The position numbers and the translations under genes are program-made. 64,000 nucleotides of DNA, taken from NCBI RefSeq assembly GCF_000153405.2, contig NC_020802.1:1817883-1881882 (forward strand). The letters are read 5' to 3'. Source of the stretch: Psychromonas sp. CNPT3 (GTDB lineage Bacteria; Pseudomonadota; Gammaproteobacteria; Enterobacterales; Psychromonadaceae). Below, piece after piece: positions 40,090 to 49,711 of this stretch. Below the pieces are notes generated by a model. The model searched no databases and was not told the origin of the DNA. It saw only the letters and a list, made by a program, of their open reading frames with translations. Every line of letters begins with the position of its first letter. The first letter of the stretch is position 1.

Positions 40090-40835
40090 TGACACTTAAA
40101 ATTAATCACCTTTGTGTATCCTTTTCTGGGACGCCTGTTTTAAATGATCTCAGTATCCCCGATATCTACCCCGGAGAGATGATTTCATTAATTGGTCGAA
40201 ATGGGGCGGGTAAATCTACCGTGCTCAAACAGATGACCAAATTGATACGTTTTGATCCTAAATTGATAACCTTAAACGGTCAGTCCTTATCTCTTGATGA
40301 TATTGGTTATTTACCCCAAGATCACCGGATCTCTGCCAGCATCACTGTTGTTGAATTATTAATAACCACCATGCATATTGGCGTAAATTCTTTATTTACC
40401 AAAAAATTTAGCGCCGAGAAAGCATTAACCCTACTCGATGAAATTGGCATAATTCATCTTGCCAATAAATTATGTACTGAACTCTCGGGCGGTGAAAGCC
40501 AAATGGCAGGGTTAGCACAAGCGGTGATCAATGAGCCTAAAGTGCTGATCCTTGATGAGCCAACCTCCGCTTTAGATATGAATAATCAGTTAAAATTACT
40601 CGAGTATGTAAAAGCCTATACGCGTCGCCATAATGCCTACACATTAATGGTGGTACACGATCTTAATTTAGCGATCCAATATTCAGACAAAGTGGTAGCA
40701 CTACATAAGGGCGACTTATTTATTTATGGTGAGCCTAAAAATGTTATCAATGAAAAACTAATTAAAGATTTGTTTAATGTTAATTCGCAGATAATTCAAC
40801 TTGATGATCATCCAGTGGTGGTGGTCAAAAAATAA
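40089..40835 (+). CDS. Iron-chelate ABC transporter ATP-binding protein
   Basis: The 248-residue ATPase has Walker A in LIGRNGAGKSTVLKQM (about 36-51), Q-loop YLPQDHR, ABC signature ELSGGESQMAGLAQAVINEP, Walker B KVLILDEPTSALD and the switch histidine in VVHDLNLA. It powers import through the preceding permease. It is the last gene of the Fur-preceded operon. An imperfect hairpin at about 40838-40871 may terminate transcription. Confidence 0.95.
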   Translation: MTLKINHLCVSFSGTPVLNDLSIPDIYPGEMISLIGRNGAGKSTVLKQMTKLIRFDPKLITLNGQSLSLDDIGYLPQDHRISASITVVELLITTMHIGVNSLFTKKFSAEKALTLLDEIGIIHLANKLCTELSGGESQMAGLAQAVINEPKVLILDEPTSALDMNNQLKLLEYVKAYTRRHNAYTLMVVHDLNLAIQYSDKVVALHKGDLFIYGEPKNVINEKLIKDLFNVNSQIIQLDDHPVVVVKK

Positions 40836-41200
40836 AAAACAGTCATTAATATTATAAATACTGACAGTTTTATCCCTAGTATAAACCTGTCTTTTCCTCG
40901 TAATACCTTACATTATTGATCCTAAAATATACCTATAAATTCGATGTTTACGATAATGACTGCATATAGCATGCAAAGATAAACATTAATGATAAAAAAC
41001 TGTAGCAGACACCTAATAAATGTTTGCAACCTAGCACCCTACTCTTTTATTACGCTATAATGCCAAAAAATAGAACGCACAATATTATCTAGCATTGCTA
41101 CGAGTTATATCAGCCCTTCTTTTGATCTATACAACTCACCGTAACAACATAATTCAAAGAAAAATTAGTCGTAGTTGATTGATTAAGAGTACATAAATAT
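40836..41200. other. Intergenic region, no gene seen
   Basis: The 365 bp hold a weak inverted repeat (AAACAGTCA near 40837, TGACAGTTT near 40862, one mismatch) that could terminate the iron operon. The rest is presumably the galR promoter region; no operator is clear there. Confidence 0.4.
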
Positions 41201-42226
41201 ATGACAGAAAATAAAATCGCAACGATTAAAGATGTTGCAAGAGAAGCCGGCGTATCCATTGCGACGGTGTCACGCGTGATCAATAAATCACCAAAAGCAG
41301 GTAAAGCCTCAATACAATCTGTACAATCTGCGATGAAACTACTCGGGTATCGCCCTAACGCGAATGCACGCGCTTTAGTCAATAAGAATTCACATACCAT
41401 TGGTGTTTTAGTTAATGATATTGCAGATCCTTTTTTTGGCTCTTTAATTAAAGCGGTCGATCAAGTTGCCCGTGAAAATAATAAACATCTACTCATTGGT
41501 AATGGCTACCATAATGCAACGGATGAGCGTGAAGCTATCGAACTGTTAATTAACAGTTGCCGAAAGTCATTAATTATTCATGCTAAAGCATTAACCTCTG
41601 AAGAGTTAATTGGTTTTGCTAAAGAAGTCCCCGGTTTGGTTCTTATTAATCGATATATCCCCGAAATTGCAGATCGCTGTATTGCCTTTGATAATTTTAA
41701 AGGCGCTTACATGGCGACAGAATTTTTGATCCAAAATGGCCATAAACATATTGCGTTCATTAATTCAAACCACCAAATTGATGACTCCTTTGAGCGTAAA
41801 GCGGGTTATTTACAAGCTCTTAAAGATCATAATTACCCAAGTCCGGATAATTATATTGTTGCAGTAGATGTCAATGATGAAGGCGGAAAAGCGGGCATGA
41901 TTGAATTATTGTCTAAAAATATCCCTATCAGTGCGGTACTTGCCTACAATGATTTTATTGCAGCCGGCGTACTTTTTGCGCTAGAAGAAAATAATATTGC
42001 GGTGCCTGAGCAGATTTCATTAATCGGCTTTGATAATGGCCTTATCTCTCGTTATGTTCATCCCAAACTAACCACTATCAATTATCCTATTGAGATCATG
42101 GCAAAACAAGCAACCTTGTTGTCTCTTAAACTCGCTAAAAATGAAGAATACACGCCAGATACGCGTATCTTTTCTCCTACCTTAGTTAAGCGGATGTCCG
42201 TTGGAAAATGTAATTTAAAGGATTAA
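41201..42226 (+). CDS. galR: Galactose-type LacI-family repressor
   Basis: The 341-residue protein follows E. coli GalR/GalS throughout: ATIKDVAREAGVSIATVSRV helix-turn-helix then INKSPKAGKAS, the hinge GYRPNANARALV, LLIGNGYHNATDEREAIELL, PGLVLINRYIPEIADRCIAF, ISLIGFDNGLISRYVHPKLT and the FSPTLVKRMSV end. It should bind galactose and repress. The convergent SGLT-type gene 117 bp downstream has two GalR-like operators at its promoter. GalR and GalS cannot be told apart here. Confidence 0.9.
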   Translation: MTENKIATIKDVAREAGVSIATVSRVINKSPKAGKASIQSVQSAMKLLGYRPNANARALVNKNSHTIGVLVNDIADPFFGSLIKAVDQVARENNKHLLIGNGYHNATDEREAIELLINSCRKSLIIHAKALTSEELIGFAKEVPGLVLINRYIPEIADRCIAFDNFKGAYMATEFLIQNGHKHIAFINSNHQIDDSFERKAGYLQALKDHNYPSPDNYIVAVDVNDEGGKAGMIELLSKNIPISAVLAYNDFIAAGVLFALEENNIAVPEQISLIGFDNGLISRYVHPKLTTINYPIEIMAKQATLLSLKLAKNEEYTPDTRIFSPTLVKRMSVGKCNLKD

Positions 42227-42278
42227 TAAGGAGCCCTATTGAAAATTCATTATTATCCTCATTAGACGATAAATAAAA

Positions 42279-42313
42279 AAGGCGCTTCATCTTTAGATGA
42301 AGCGCCTTTTTAC
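42279..42313. terminator. Bidirectional terminator between galR and the SGLT gene
   Basis: AAGGCGCTTCATCT / AGATGAAGCGCCTT, a 14-bp stem with a 2-nt-class loop and A- and T-runs outside, between convergent genes. Confidence 0.93.
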
Positions 42314-42342
42314 AAGTTCTTAAAAATGTATTCTAAATTATT

Positions 42343-44157
42343 TTACCAGAATACAATATAAAGGATCACGGTGAGAATACAGATGACTATCCCACAATTA
42401 CGAGCTCCGGTTGAAGGTGTCATATCTAATGTCGTTGTAGAGGTAAACTCTACGCGTTCAGCTTTGAATATAAGACCATATACAACGAGGATAGCAAGTA
42501 CCGCAATCAGACAGTAAGACATGCTGTAAAGGAAATGTATATCTGGATAAACCGCTTGCATATATCCATAAATAAGCGCATTTGCAACAATACCGATAAC
42601 ACCCGCCCATTTACCCGAGGTACGGTTAAGCAATCCATAGATAAATACAGCTAAAATACCGGTTGATACGTAACCTTGGAATGACTGAATAAAGCCAAAT
42701 ATACTTTTAAATTCCGCTAACATTGGCGCAATAATACAACCAATAACAACAAAAACACCAATACAGATCCTGCCGAAAGTAACATATTCATACTGCTCAG
42801 CATCAGGACGAATATAGCGTTGATATACATCCATAGTGAAAAGTGTTGAAGCAGCGTTTAAAATCGCAGCAAGTGAAGAAATAATGGCTCCCATAAGCGC
42901 TGCAATAACAAACCCAAGAATACCTACATTTTTAGGGATAAGCTTAGTGATTAAAAATCCCATCGCAGAGTCATATTTATACGGATTAATCGCCTCTTTA
43001 ACGACGCTATCACTGCCGATACGTGCAATAACAGCACGGTTATAGTTATCAATCTCTTGTGCTTTTTCAGGATGTGCCACGACATATTTAGAATCGAGCG
43101 TAAACACTTTATTCGAATCTACATTATTGGCGGCCTGCTCATAACTCGTAAATACACTGCCTCCGGCATCTACATTTGCACTCGCTTCCATCTCTGTTGA
43201 GAAAAGGTTAAAAGCAATGATCCCAGGAATAACAATAATAAACGGAATAATAAGTTTAAGACCCGCAGCTAACACAAGACCTTTTTGTCCATCACCTAAA
43301 GAGGCAGAGCCAAGCACGCGTTGTGAGATATATTGGTTAAGTCCCCAGTAATAAAAGTTTGGGATCCAGATACCAAGTACCAATACAGGCCACGGCATCG
43401 CCACCGTATCCATATGCATTGCCGTACTATTTAACGTTGAAAACTTATCGAGCACACCTGCACCCGCATCAACGGTAGCAGCTGCACCTGTTGAATCAAC
43501 AAGCGTTGCAATATCCATTGTGCCTAATGCCTGAAAGGCAAAATAGGTGATGATCGCACCACCTAATATTAAGGCAGAGCCTTGTAGAAGATCCGCCCAA
43601 GCACATGCTTTAAGACCACCAAAAGCCACATAGGTAGCCGCCATTCCTCCTAATATCCAACAGGTTGCGGGTAATGAAATATTATAGCCAAACTCCGCAA
43701 AGAGCCGAGTCATGGTAATAGCCCCGGCATAAATAACACCAATAAGACTCACACCAATGAGAATAAGCGTCATTGAAAGCGTCATCACTAAACGCGCCCA
43801 ATGGTTATAACGCACTTCTAAAAATTCAGGAATGGTGGTTATGCCAGTACGTAGAAAATAAGGGAGAATAAAGAAGGCGACCAGTACCAAAGTGATTGCT
43901 GCTATCCATTCCCAGCTCGCAACCGACAGACCTTCAAGTCCTGCCCCTTGGCCCGACATACCAACAAACTGCTCAGCCGAAATATTTGCGGCAATTAATG
44001 AAAAACCAATAAGCCACCAACTAAGTCCTCGCCCTGCAAGGAAATAATCTGTAGCACCATTCTCTCCACTCGGTTTTCCACCCCGACTCTTTATCATTCC
44101 TACGCCAATAACACACAGCATAAAAACAATGGCCACGGTAATATCAATAGCACCCAT
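42343..44157 (-). CDS. Sodium/sugar symporter, vSGLT-like (SSS family)
   Basis: The ATG at 44157 is 7 nt from AAGGA; an ATG at 44163 is too close. The 604-residue protein begins MGAIDITVAIVFMLCVIGVG and has the SSS/SGLT motifs DYFLAGRGLSWWLIGFSLIA then ANISAEQFVGMSGQGAG and ATYVAFGGLKACAWADLLQG. The ANISAEQFVG run matches vSGLT from Vibrio. About fourteen membrane segments. With the neighbouring galR and GalR-like operators, Na+/galactose symport is the likely role. No gal catabolic genes are in the window. Confidence 0.88.
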   Translation of the reverse strand: MGAIDITVAIVFMLCVIGVGMIKSRGGKPSGENGATDYFLAGRGLSWWLIGFSLIAANISAEQFVGMSGQGAGLEGLSVASWEWIAAITLVLVAFFILPYFLRTGITTIPEFLEVRYNHWARLVMTLSMTLILIGVSLIGVIYAGAITMTRLFAEFGYNISLPATCWILGGMAATYVAFGGLKACAWADLLQGSALILGGAIITYFAFQALGTMDIATLVDSTGAAATVDAGAGVLDKFSTLNSTAMHMDTVAMPWPVLVLGIWIPNFYYWGLNQYISQRVLGSASLGDGQKGLVLAAGLKLIIPFIIVIPGIIAFNLFSTEMEASANVDAGGSVFTSYEQAANNVDSNKVFTLDSKYVVAHPEKAQEIDNYNRAVIARIGSDSVVKEAINPYKYDSAMGFLITKLIPKNVGILGFVIAALMGAIISSLAAILNAASTLFTMDVYQRYIRPDAEQYEYVTFGRICIGVFVVIGCIIAPMLAEFKSIFGFIQSFQGYVSTGILAVFIYGLLNRTSGKWAGVIGIVANALIYGYMQAVYPDIHFLYSMSYCLIAVLAILVVYGLIFKAERVEFTSTTTLDMTPSTGARNCGIVICILTVILYIVFW

Positions 44158-44260
44158 GATCATATCCTTCTTATTTTAATTAATATTTAGTTATATTCTT
44201 TTCAAAAGCTTTGTTAAAGATTGATTCAATATTTAACAAAGCTATCCATTTGAACACGAA

Positions 44261-44276
44261 GTGTAAACGCTACCAA
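44261..44276. promoter_or_regulatory. GalR-like operator 1 (SGLT promoter)
   Basis: GTGTAAACGCTACCAA resembles the E. coli gal external operator GTGTAAACGATTCCAC. It lies 104 bp upstream of the SGLT start. Confidence 0.7.
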
Positions 44277-44346
44277 AAATGTCAATATAAAGTAGCTTAC
44301 CTTTAATATTTTAAAAATGCACCCCTTAAAACAACAGATTAAGATA

Positions 44347-44362
44347 GTGTAAACGTTACCAT
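44347..44362. promoter_or_regulatory. GalR-like operator 2 (SGLT promoter)
   Basis: GTGTAAACGTTACCAT is nearly identical to operator 1 and 86 bp from it, allowing DNA looping of the kind known for GalR. Confidence 0.7.
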
Positions 44363-44411
44363 TCGCGACTATAGGCTTTATCTTTAAAATAACCTATCAA
44401 GGATTAAACTA

Positions 44412-44427
44412 TGTGATCCGCATCACC
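44412..44427. promoter_or_regulatory. Possible CRP site upstream of the SGLT gene
   Basis: TGTGATCCGCATCACC has the CRP half-sites TGTGA and TCAC(C). It is 255 bp from the SGLT start, so its role depends on where the promoter lies. Confidence 0.4.
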
Positions 44428-44495
44428 GAGCAAAAGATTAAAACGTGAGTTGATTCACTTTTTGATTCGATAAAGCCCCGATAAGGCACATATTA

Positions 44496-45209
44496 CTATT
44501 GGCTTATGCGGTAAATGTTTGCAAAGGTAGGGGCTTTATGTTGATAAATATGTGCGATTTGTGCAAGCAATAGCTCGGCAGTCGAAATAGAGTCTATGAG
44601 TGCGTTATGCGCCGTATATTGTGGAAGGTTATATCGTATTCTCGCAGATCCGAGGCGGTTATCTTGAGCCAGCGTCATTCCTTTTTGCACTGCACGCCAT
44701 TTTTCAATCAGTAGCGTATCAATCCATAATAAAGGGATCTTTGGAAGCGCAAAGTATTGGTGCATATAAAAATCAAGAAAACACTGCTCTATCACTTTAC
44801 CATGCACCACTAATATTTTACCTTTAGCCTTAATAAGTAGTGCATTAATAGCGTCATGTAAACTGACACCTTGGCGTAGCATTTGCGGTACAATATGATT
44901 GATCACCGCAGTTTCATGATTTATTTTTTTATCATTATTAATGTAAATATGCTCCTGAGAAGCACAAACAACCTGCAAATTCGAAATTTCGACCCAACCA
45001 ATACTGATAATATCGTTATATTTAGCGATCAAGCCCGTCGTTTCAAAGTCCACGACTAAAAAAGAGATCGCACTTAACTTAGTCTCTTTATCCGGAATAC
45101 GCGCCATTAAATTTTGGCGTAATGCTTTAGGCTGAATATAGGTTAAGTAATGCTTACGTTGTTTTCTTAAAATTTGTAACGGACTTTTTGTTTTTTTTAA
45201 AAAAGACAC
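44496..45209 (-). CDS. DEDDh 3'-5' exonuclease, DnaQ-like
   Basis: The 237-residue protein has the exonuclease motifs in order: FLVVDFETTGLIAKYNDIIS (Exo I, D-x-E), LVVHGKVIEQCFLDFYM (Exo II region, with the second-shell acidic residue shifted) and YTAHNALIDSISTAELLLAQ (Exo III, HxAxxD). It is not the main epsilon subunit, lacking a clear clamp motif. The GTG start overlaps the stop of the DUF294 gene by one base (TAGTG), so translation is probably coupled. In related bacteria this pair often accompanies SSS symporters; the role is unknown. Confidence 0.88.
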   Translation of the reverse strand: MSFLKKTKSPLQILRKQRKHYLTYIQPKALRQNLMARIPDKETKLSAISFLVVDFETTGLIAKYNDIISIGWVEISNLQVVCASQEHIYINNDKKINHETAVINHIVPQMLRQGVSLHDAINALLIKAKGKILVVHGKVIEQCFLDFYMHQYFALPKIPLLWIDTLLIEKWRAVQKGMTLAQDNRLGSARIRYNLPQYTAHNALIDSISTAELLLAQIAHIYQHKAPTFANIYRISQ

Positions 45210-47053
45210 TAAGAAAGCCTCATTTTTGCAGATTGTTGCCAGTTATCAATTAAACGAAAAGCATCTTTAATATGCTTACGTTCAAAACTCCCAAAATAGT
45301 TGGGGTTTATTTGATTATCAGGTACCTCTCCCCTATTCATCATATCAACCTGATACGAAAACCGAAAACTCCTCAAGAAATCATAGGCACTGATAATATT
45401 TTTTAAGGTGGCATCATTAATAAGCCCCTTTTTATTGGCAGCAATCAACCTATCGATGGTATTACATGCATCTGACTTTGCAAATAATGCGTAGATCCTC
45501 GCTAAATCGACAATAATATTAATGCCATAACGTTTAATATTAAGTGTTTTTTCATTTTTTTCATTTTTGGTTAACACTAGGTTATGAAACACGCCTAATG
45601 GCGTACGATTTTCTACCGCATCACGGATAAGCTTCGCCAAAAAAGAACGGTGTGAGGTCATTTCTTTAAATTCATCAACCAGTATATTCCGATAGTCCTT
45701 ATTACCATAAATAACGCGTGTGTCTAAAAATACGCTAAGGTGCAAAAGATATTCATATTCAGGACTCTTGATCCATTTTTTATAATATTCACGCCATACC
45801 GCAATAGGTTGGCACCACTTCAAGGTAGCAGCCATAAACTTACCAGAACAAAGTTCATACCCACAACTATCCATGCCTTTACTTACTATCATCGCTAAAT
45901 GCTGGAAATAAAGTTTATCTTTTGGCGTCGCAGAATCAGACATAATAATCGCACTGTCTTGATCTGATAAAATATGCACCTCTTTACGAGCATGAGATCC
46001 CGACACAATCCACGCAAAATCGCAGGGTAAGGCCCCAAGGCGCGCGATGGCAATATCAATTAAACGCTGATTAACCGTATCCATAATGATACAAAGTATC
46101 GTGCTTATCAGGTCGGCAGGCACCTTATCATTCGCCAAAGCGATAAAAATACTATCACGCGAAAGCATATGCGTAGCAAGCTCCGATTCTGTTTCCGATT
46201 TTTTTATTTTATCGATTAGATAAACGGCTTGCATGCGCTGATTTGGGAATAATTGATGCAACGACAATAAACCGACCGGACATCCTTTTTCAATAATAGG
46301 CAGGTTTTTAATATTACTTTGCATCATACTGATAGCCCCATCAAACACCGTTTGTTGCCCATTAATGCTAATGGGTGACGGGCTCATTATTTCACGTACC
46401 GCTAAATTTGTACTTTTACCTTGTACGATCACACGTTCAATAATATCGCTATTCGTAACAATACCCACTAAGTTATTATTTTCCATAACCATTGCACAAT
46501 TGCTGTCTTTAATGCGCATTTCCTTTGCAACCTGTTGAATACAATCCTCCGAATTGACGAGCGTAAAGGGATCCTTTGATACTTGATCGACCGTATTAAA
46601 AAAAGAACTATTGTTAATATCTGTCCATGTTGATTGTAATGCGCAGAGGATCCTGTCTTCAGGCCGCGTCGTAAAGTGCTGTGCATATTCAGGATAATGC
46701 GATTGAATATAGTAGATCGTTTCTGCCGGGATCAAATAAAGGAGCGTATTCTCAATCGCTTTTATTTGATAATGCGTTTCAGAATCAGAAAAAAGACTAA
46801 ATCCAAAGACATCTTCTTCTTCTAAGCGGCCACGTAAAGTGCCATCAAGAAGCCTTTGTTCAATCGCCCCCGTACGCACAATGAACAGATATTTATCTTT
46901 GTCCTTTTTAGGGGCCGGGATCACTTCACCCAGCATTAAATATATGATTTTAATATTGCGAATAACACGCTTAAGAAGTACATCAGACAAGCGACTAAAG
47001 GGATCTATATTGGCAATAAATAATTCAATATTAGGAATGAGCGTCTCTGACAT
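45209..47053 (-). CDS. cNMP-binding/CBS/DUF294 nucleotidyltransferase-like protein
   Basis: The ATG at 47053 is preferred to a GTG at 47065; neither has a strong ribosome site. The order is an N-terminal cyclic-nucleotide-binding-like domain (about 1-140, VRTGAIEQRLLDGTLRGRLE), two CBS domains (about 155-275, AMVMENNNLVGIVTNSDIIE and NLPIIEKGCPVGLLSLHQLF), a DUF294 nucleotidyltransferase-like domain with FAWIVSGSHARKEVHILSDQ then DSAI (GS-x10-DxD pattern), and a DUF294 C-terminal domain. It is related to GlnD-like regulators. Translation is coupled to the exonuclease gene. Confidence 0.88.
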   Translation of the reverse strand: MSETLIPNIELFIANIDPFSRLSDVLLKRVIRNIKIIYLMLGEVIPAPKKDKDKYLFIVRTGAIEQRLLDGTLRGRLEEEDVFGFSLFSDSETHYQIKAIENTLLYLIPAETIYYIQSHYPEYAQHFTTRPEDRILCALQSTWTDINNSSFFNTVDQVSKDPFTLVNSEDCIQQVAKEMRIKDSNCAMVMENNNLVGIVTNSDIIERVIVQGKSTNLAVREIMSPSPISINGQQTVFDGAISMMQSNIKNLPIIEKGCPVGLLSLHQLFPNQRMQAVYLIDKIKKSETESELATHMLSRDSIFIALANDKVPADLISTILCIIMDTVNQRLIDIAIARLGALPCDFAWIVSGSHARKEVHILSDQDSAIIMSDSATPKDKLYFQHLAMIVSKGMDSCGYELCSGKFMAATLKWCQPIAVWREYYKKWIKSPEYEYLLHLSVFLDTRVIYGNKDYRNILVDEFKEMTSHRSFLAKLIRDAVENRTPLGVFHNLVLTKNEKNEKTLNIKRYGINIIVDLARIYALFAKSDACNTIDRLIAANKKGLINDATLKNIISAYDFLRSFRFSYQVDMMNRGEVPDNQINPNYFGSFERKHIKDAFRLIDNWQQSAKMRLS

Positions 47054-47100
47054 AATAAAAACCACGTTAGATAAAGATAATAATCATTTTATAACATACA

Positions 47101-47116
47101 TTGGAAACGTTTACAT
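47101..47116. promoter_or_regulatory. GalR-like operator upstream of the DUF294 gene
   Basis: TTGGAAACGTTTACAT read on the minus strand is ATGTAAACGTTTCCAA, close to the GalR operators before the SGLT gene. It is 48 bp upstream of the start and suggests shared control of the DUF294-exonuclease pair. A purine- or other LacI-family site is an alternative. Confidence 0.5.
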
Positions 47117-47408
47117 ATACATCACTTCCATTTATAAGAAATTAAAAATATCCTTATCTACCTGTTTAATTTCTTATCATTATGCACTTCAATACATTAC
47201 TATTATCACTATTTTAGTGTTTTTATAATTAATTGCGAACAAAAAGGCATTCATAAACAATAAAGGATTAAAAACCTGTGGGGGATGTACTTGAATAGTC
47301 AATTTTCATTGATAACGAGACAGAAGCTCTCGTAACTATTATGCACTTTAACGAAAAACATGAAACCTACCTAAGATAGGATCCTCTATTTTAGATATAT
47401 TTTAAATA

Positions 47409-47480
47409 CAAAAAAAACGTCAATATACGATGCGTCACCTTAGTTTGAAAAGTGCTTATGCATCGTATATTGACGTTATG
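47409..47480 (-). terminator. Long-stem terminator of nanM
   Basis: AACGTCAATATACGATGC (47416-47433) and GCATCGTATATTGACGTT (47460-47477) are perfect 18-bp arms with a 26-nt loop. A T-run follows on the minus strand. It lies 50 bp after the nanM stop. The stem is unusually long. Confidence 0.85.
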
Positions 47481-47526
47481 ACTTACAAATATTTATGAAA
47501 AATAATCGATTGTAAATGTATGTTTC

Positions 47527-48687
47527 TTAATTTGATATGTGGACAGATGAACCATCCCAAGACATTAAATAAACATCTTTACGCGCAGAACGTTGGCTAT
47601 CTTCACCACCAACCACAAGTACACCTTGATCAATCGTAAAAGAGGCTCCGTAAGCTAAACCTTCTGGTAAATTAGTTGATTGAAGCCACTCATCTCCTTT
47701 GAGTACATAAGTTTCTGCATTAAACGCTTTTCCAAAACCATTATGAGCGAACATTTTACCTTGTTTGTAAGCGAGCTTAGCGCCATGGAAATTTGCGCCA
47801 CCAGCAACAATCATCACACCATTACTCATGCCTGAAAATGCGCCAGCAAGTCCCTCTTGTACATCGCTTCCTTTAGGCGCAGGTAACGATTGTAAATTTG
47901 TCCACGGTTTAGATTGACCAAAATGATATTGCTTCACTTTTTCAGTTCTTAATCCAGGCTTTATTTCACCACTAATGATGGTGGCATTGGGACCTTGAAC
48001 AAGTAAAGTAGATCCACAATTTGGAATATAAGGCACAGCGCCTAATTCCATCCATTCGTTAGTTTTTGGTGAATAACTGAGCACATTACGATTCCATTTA
48101 TACTCAAGCGGTTCCATTCCCATGTAATCATCAACAATTTTCTGCCATTTTTTAGGCTGTTCTTTTTTGTTCGTCGCATTGATATCTGCAAGGTAGGTAT
48201 CAAAATACGTTTTATTGTAACCACCGAAGAAAACAACTTGATGATCATCAGGAGAATAAGAAGCAGCCCCCAATAAACCAACGGGTGATGTTGTCTGTAT
48301 TTTTAACCACGTATTTGATGAGGCGTTATAACGGTATACCGTATCGAACAAAATAGGTGCTGCATCCGTTGATTTTATTTTACCTGAGCCACCAAAAATA
48401 TAAATATCGCCCCCCACAACCGATGCCGTTGCACCACTTCTAGGTTGGCCTATAAATTCAGCACGCTTCTGCCAGCCTTTTTTAATATCTTTAAGATCAA
48501 GCATATAAAAATTCGTATCGGCAGAGCCCAAACCAACAAATAACTTATCTCCCATTTGAGCACTGACACCACTTTTCACCCCTACCGGTAAATCAGGCCA
48601 AAGATCTTTAGCAACAACGGGTGTTGCCATCAAAATAAAAGTAGCAATTAAAGGTGTAAATACTTTGGATAATTTCTGCTTGTTCAT
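47527..48687 (-). CDS. nanM: N-acetylneuraminate epimerase (kelch-repeat mutarotase)
   Basis: The 386-residue exported protein (signal peptide ending PVVA) has kelch beta-propeller repeats and follows E. coli Nan[73 protein letters not shown] and [13 protein letters not shown]. It speeds conversion of alpha- to beta-sialic acid in the periplasm. No other nan catabolic gene is in the window. The RpiR regulator upstream on the same strand may control it. Confidence 0.93.
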   Translation of the reverse strand: MNKQKLSKVFTPLIATFILMATPVVAKDLWPDLPVGVKSGVSAQMGDKLFVGLGSADTNFYMLDLKDIKKGWQKRAEFIGQPRSGATASVVGGDIYIFGGSGKIKSTDAAPILFDTVYRYNASSNTWLKIQTTSPVGLLGAASYSPDDHQVVFFGGYNKTYFDTYLADINATNKKEQPKKWQKIVDDYMGMEPLEYKWNRNVLSYSPKTNEWMELGAVPYIPNCGSTLLVQGPNATIISGEIKPGLRTEKVKQYHFGQSKPWTNLQSLPAPKGSDVQEGLAGAFSGMSNGVMIVAGGANFHGAKLAYKQGKMFAHNGFGKAFNAETYVLKGDEWLQSTNLPEGLAYGASFTIDQGVLVVGGEDSQRSARKDVYLMSWDGSSVHISN

Positions 48688-48782
48688 TATGTTAATTTCC
48701 CTATTTTAGATGCTCAAATGCGTTAGAAGTTGTTTATAATTCATACTAATTATCACTAAATGAAAAAATATTTCTTTGACTG

Positions 48783-48815
48783 ACCACTAAATAAAAATAT
48801 TTTTTATTTAGTGGT
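48783..48815. promoter_or_regulatory. 33-bp perfect palindrome upstream of nanM
   Basis: ACCACTAAATAAAAA (48783-48797) and TTTTTATTTAGTGGT (48801-48815) are 15-bp perfect arms with a TAT centre, 96 bp before nanM. A partial extra copy of CACTAAAT lies at about 48754. It is a good operator candidate for the adjacent RpiR-type regulator; a hairpin role is also possible. Confidence 0.5.
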
Positions 48816-48818
48816 ATA

Positions 48819-48845
48819 AAAAAACCCATCATTGATGGGTTTTCG
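48819..48845 (-). terminator. Terminator of the RpiR gene
   Basis: AAAACCCATC / GATGGGTTTT arms with an ATT loop and a T-run on the minus strand, 33 bp after the stop. Confidence 0.85.
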
Positions 48846-48877
48846 TTAAAAAGGATCATCTAACTTTGTGATCAAAC

Positions 48878-49711
48878 TCACTTCATAAGAGGCAATACGG
48901 ATTCGGCCGTTTCTTGTACCACTTGCGAATATTCAGGATATTTATCAAGTAAAGTATTCACTAAGACATCAACTAACAGTAACGCGCCTACTTTAGATGC
49001 AAAAGCCCCCCCCGTTAACGGCCCTTCTGGTCGAGCTGCCACCAAAATTTCACTAGAGACCGCAGACAATGGGCTTGGGTTTATATTAGTAAAAGTGACA
49101 ACAGGTACTTGTCGCAAAAAGGCTTGAGTGGCAGCGTGGATCACCTCTTTTGTCGATCCTGAACTTGAAATAGTAAACCATAAATCCCCAGGACGACAAC
49201 ACACCGCATTCATGGCGGCAAGGTGTGTATCTTCATACATTATGACCTTTTTACCAATACGTAAGAGCCTAAAGGCTAAATAACGCCCGACAATACTTGA
49301 TGCTCCCACTCCCACACAACTGATAAATTGAGCATCATGAACGAGTTTACAAATACGTTGCAATGATCCCCTATCCAGAAGTTTAGCGGTATCTTGCAAG
49401 CTAGTAACGGCGCATTGTGCAGATACATCACTGATATCGCCTTCGAATACAGGCTTATTTAGATTAAAATTTTGGCTTAAATCGATGGCGAGCGCCATTC
49501 TAAAATCAGAATAACCTTTGTATCCCATATCACGGCAAAAACGGACGATAGTCGCTTCACTGGTCTGCGTATTACGAGCCAGGTTCGTGATCGTTTGAAA
49601 TTGAACATCATGTGCATTTTCTAAAATATGATCAGCCACTATTTTTAGTTTTTTACTTAATGGCTCTATATTAGAGCGTAATCGAACTAATAGGTTTTTA
49701 GGCGTACTCAC
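48878..49711 (-). CDS. RpiR-family regulator, probably NanR-like
   Basis: The 277-residue protein has an RpiR helix-turn-helix (TNLARNTQTSEATIVRFCRD then MGYKGYSDFR) and a SIS domain (ISCVGVGASSIVGRYLAFRL, FTISSSGSTKEVIHAATQAF). It starts at GTG with AAGGA 8 nt upstream. Vibrio NanR, which senses ManNAc-6-P, is of this family, and nanM lies directly downstream, so a sialic-acid regulator is likely. The gene is not a close copy of murR at 27900. Confidence 0.85.
   Translation of the reverse strand: MSTPKNLLVRLRSNIEPLSKKLKIVADHILENAHDVQFQTITNLARNTQTSEATIVRFCRDMGYKGYSDFRMALAIDLSQNFNLNKPVFEGDISDVSAQCAVTSLQDTAKLLDRGSLQRICKLVHDAQFISCVGVGASSIVGRYLAFRLLRIGKKVIMYEDTHLAAMNAVCCRPGDLWFTISSSGSTKEVIHAATQAFLRQVPVVTFTNINPSPLSAVSSEILVAARPEGPLTGGAFASKVGALLLVDVLVNTLLDKYPEYSQVVQETAESVLPLMK

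Noticed and set aside
48867-48882. CRP-like TGTGATCAAACTCACT before nanM
   Set aside because: It overlaps the 3' end of the regulator gene and is nearly 180 bp from the nanM start with terminator and palindrome between. Too weak to call.
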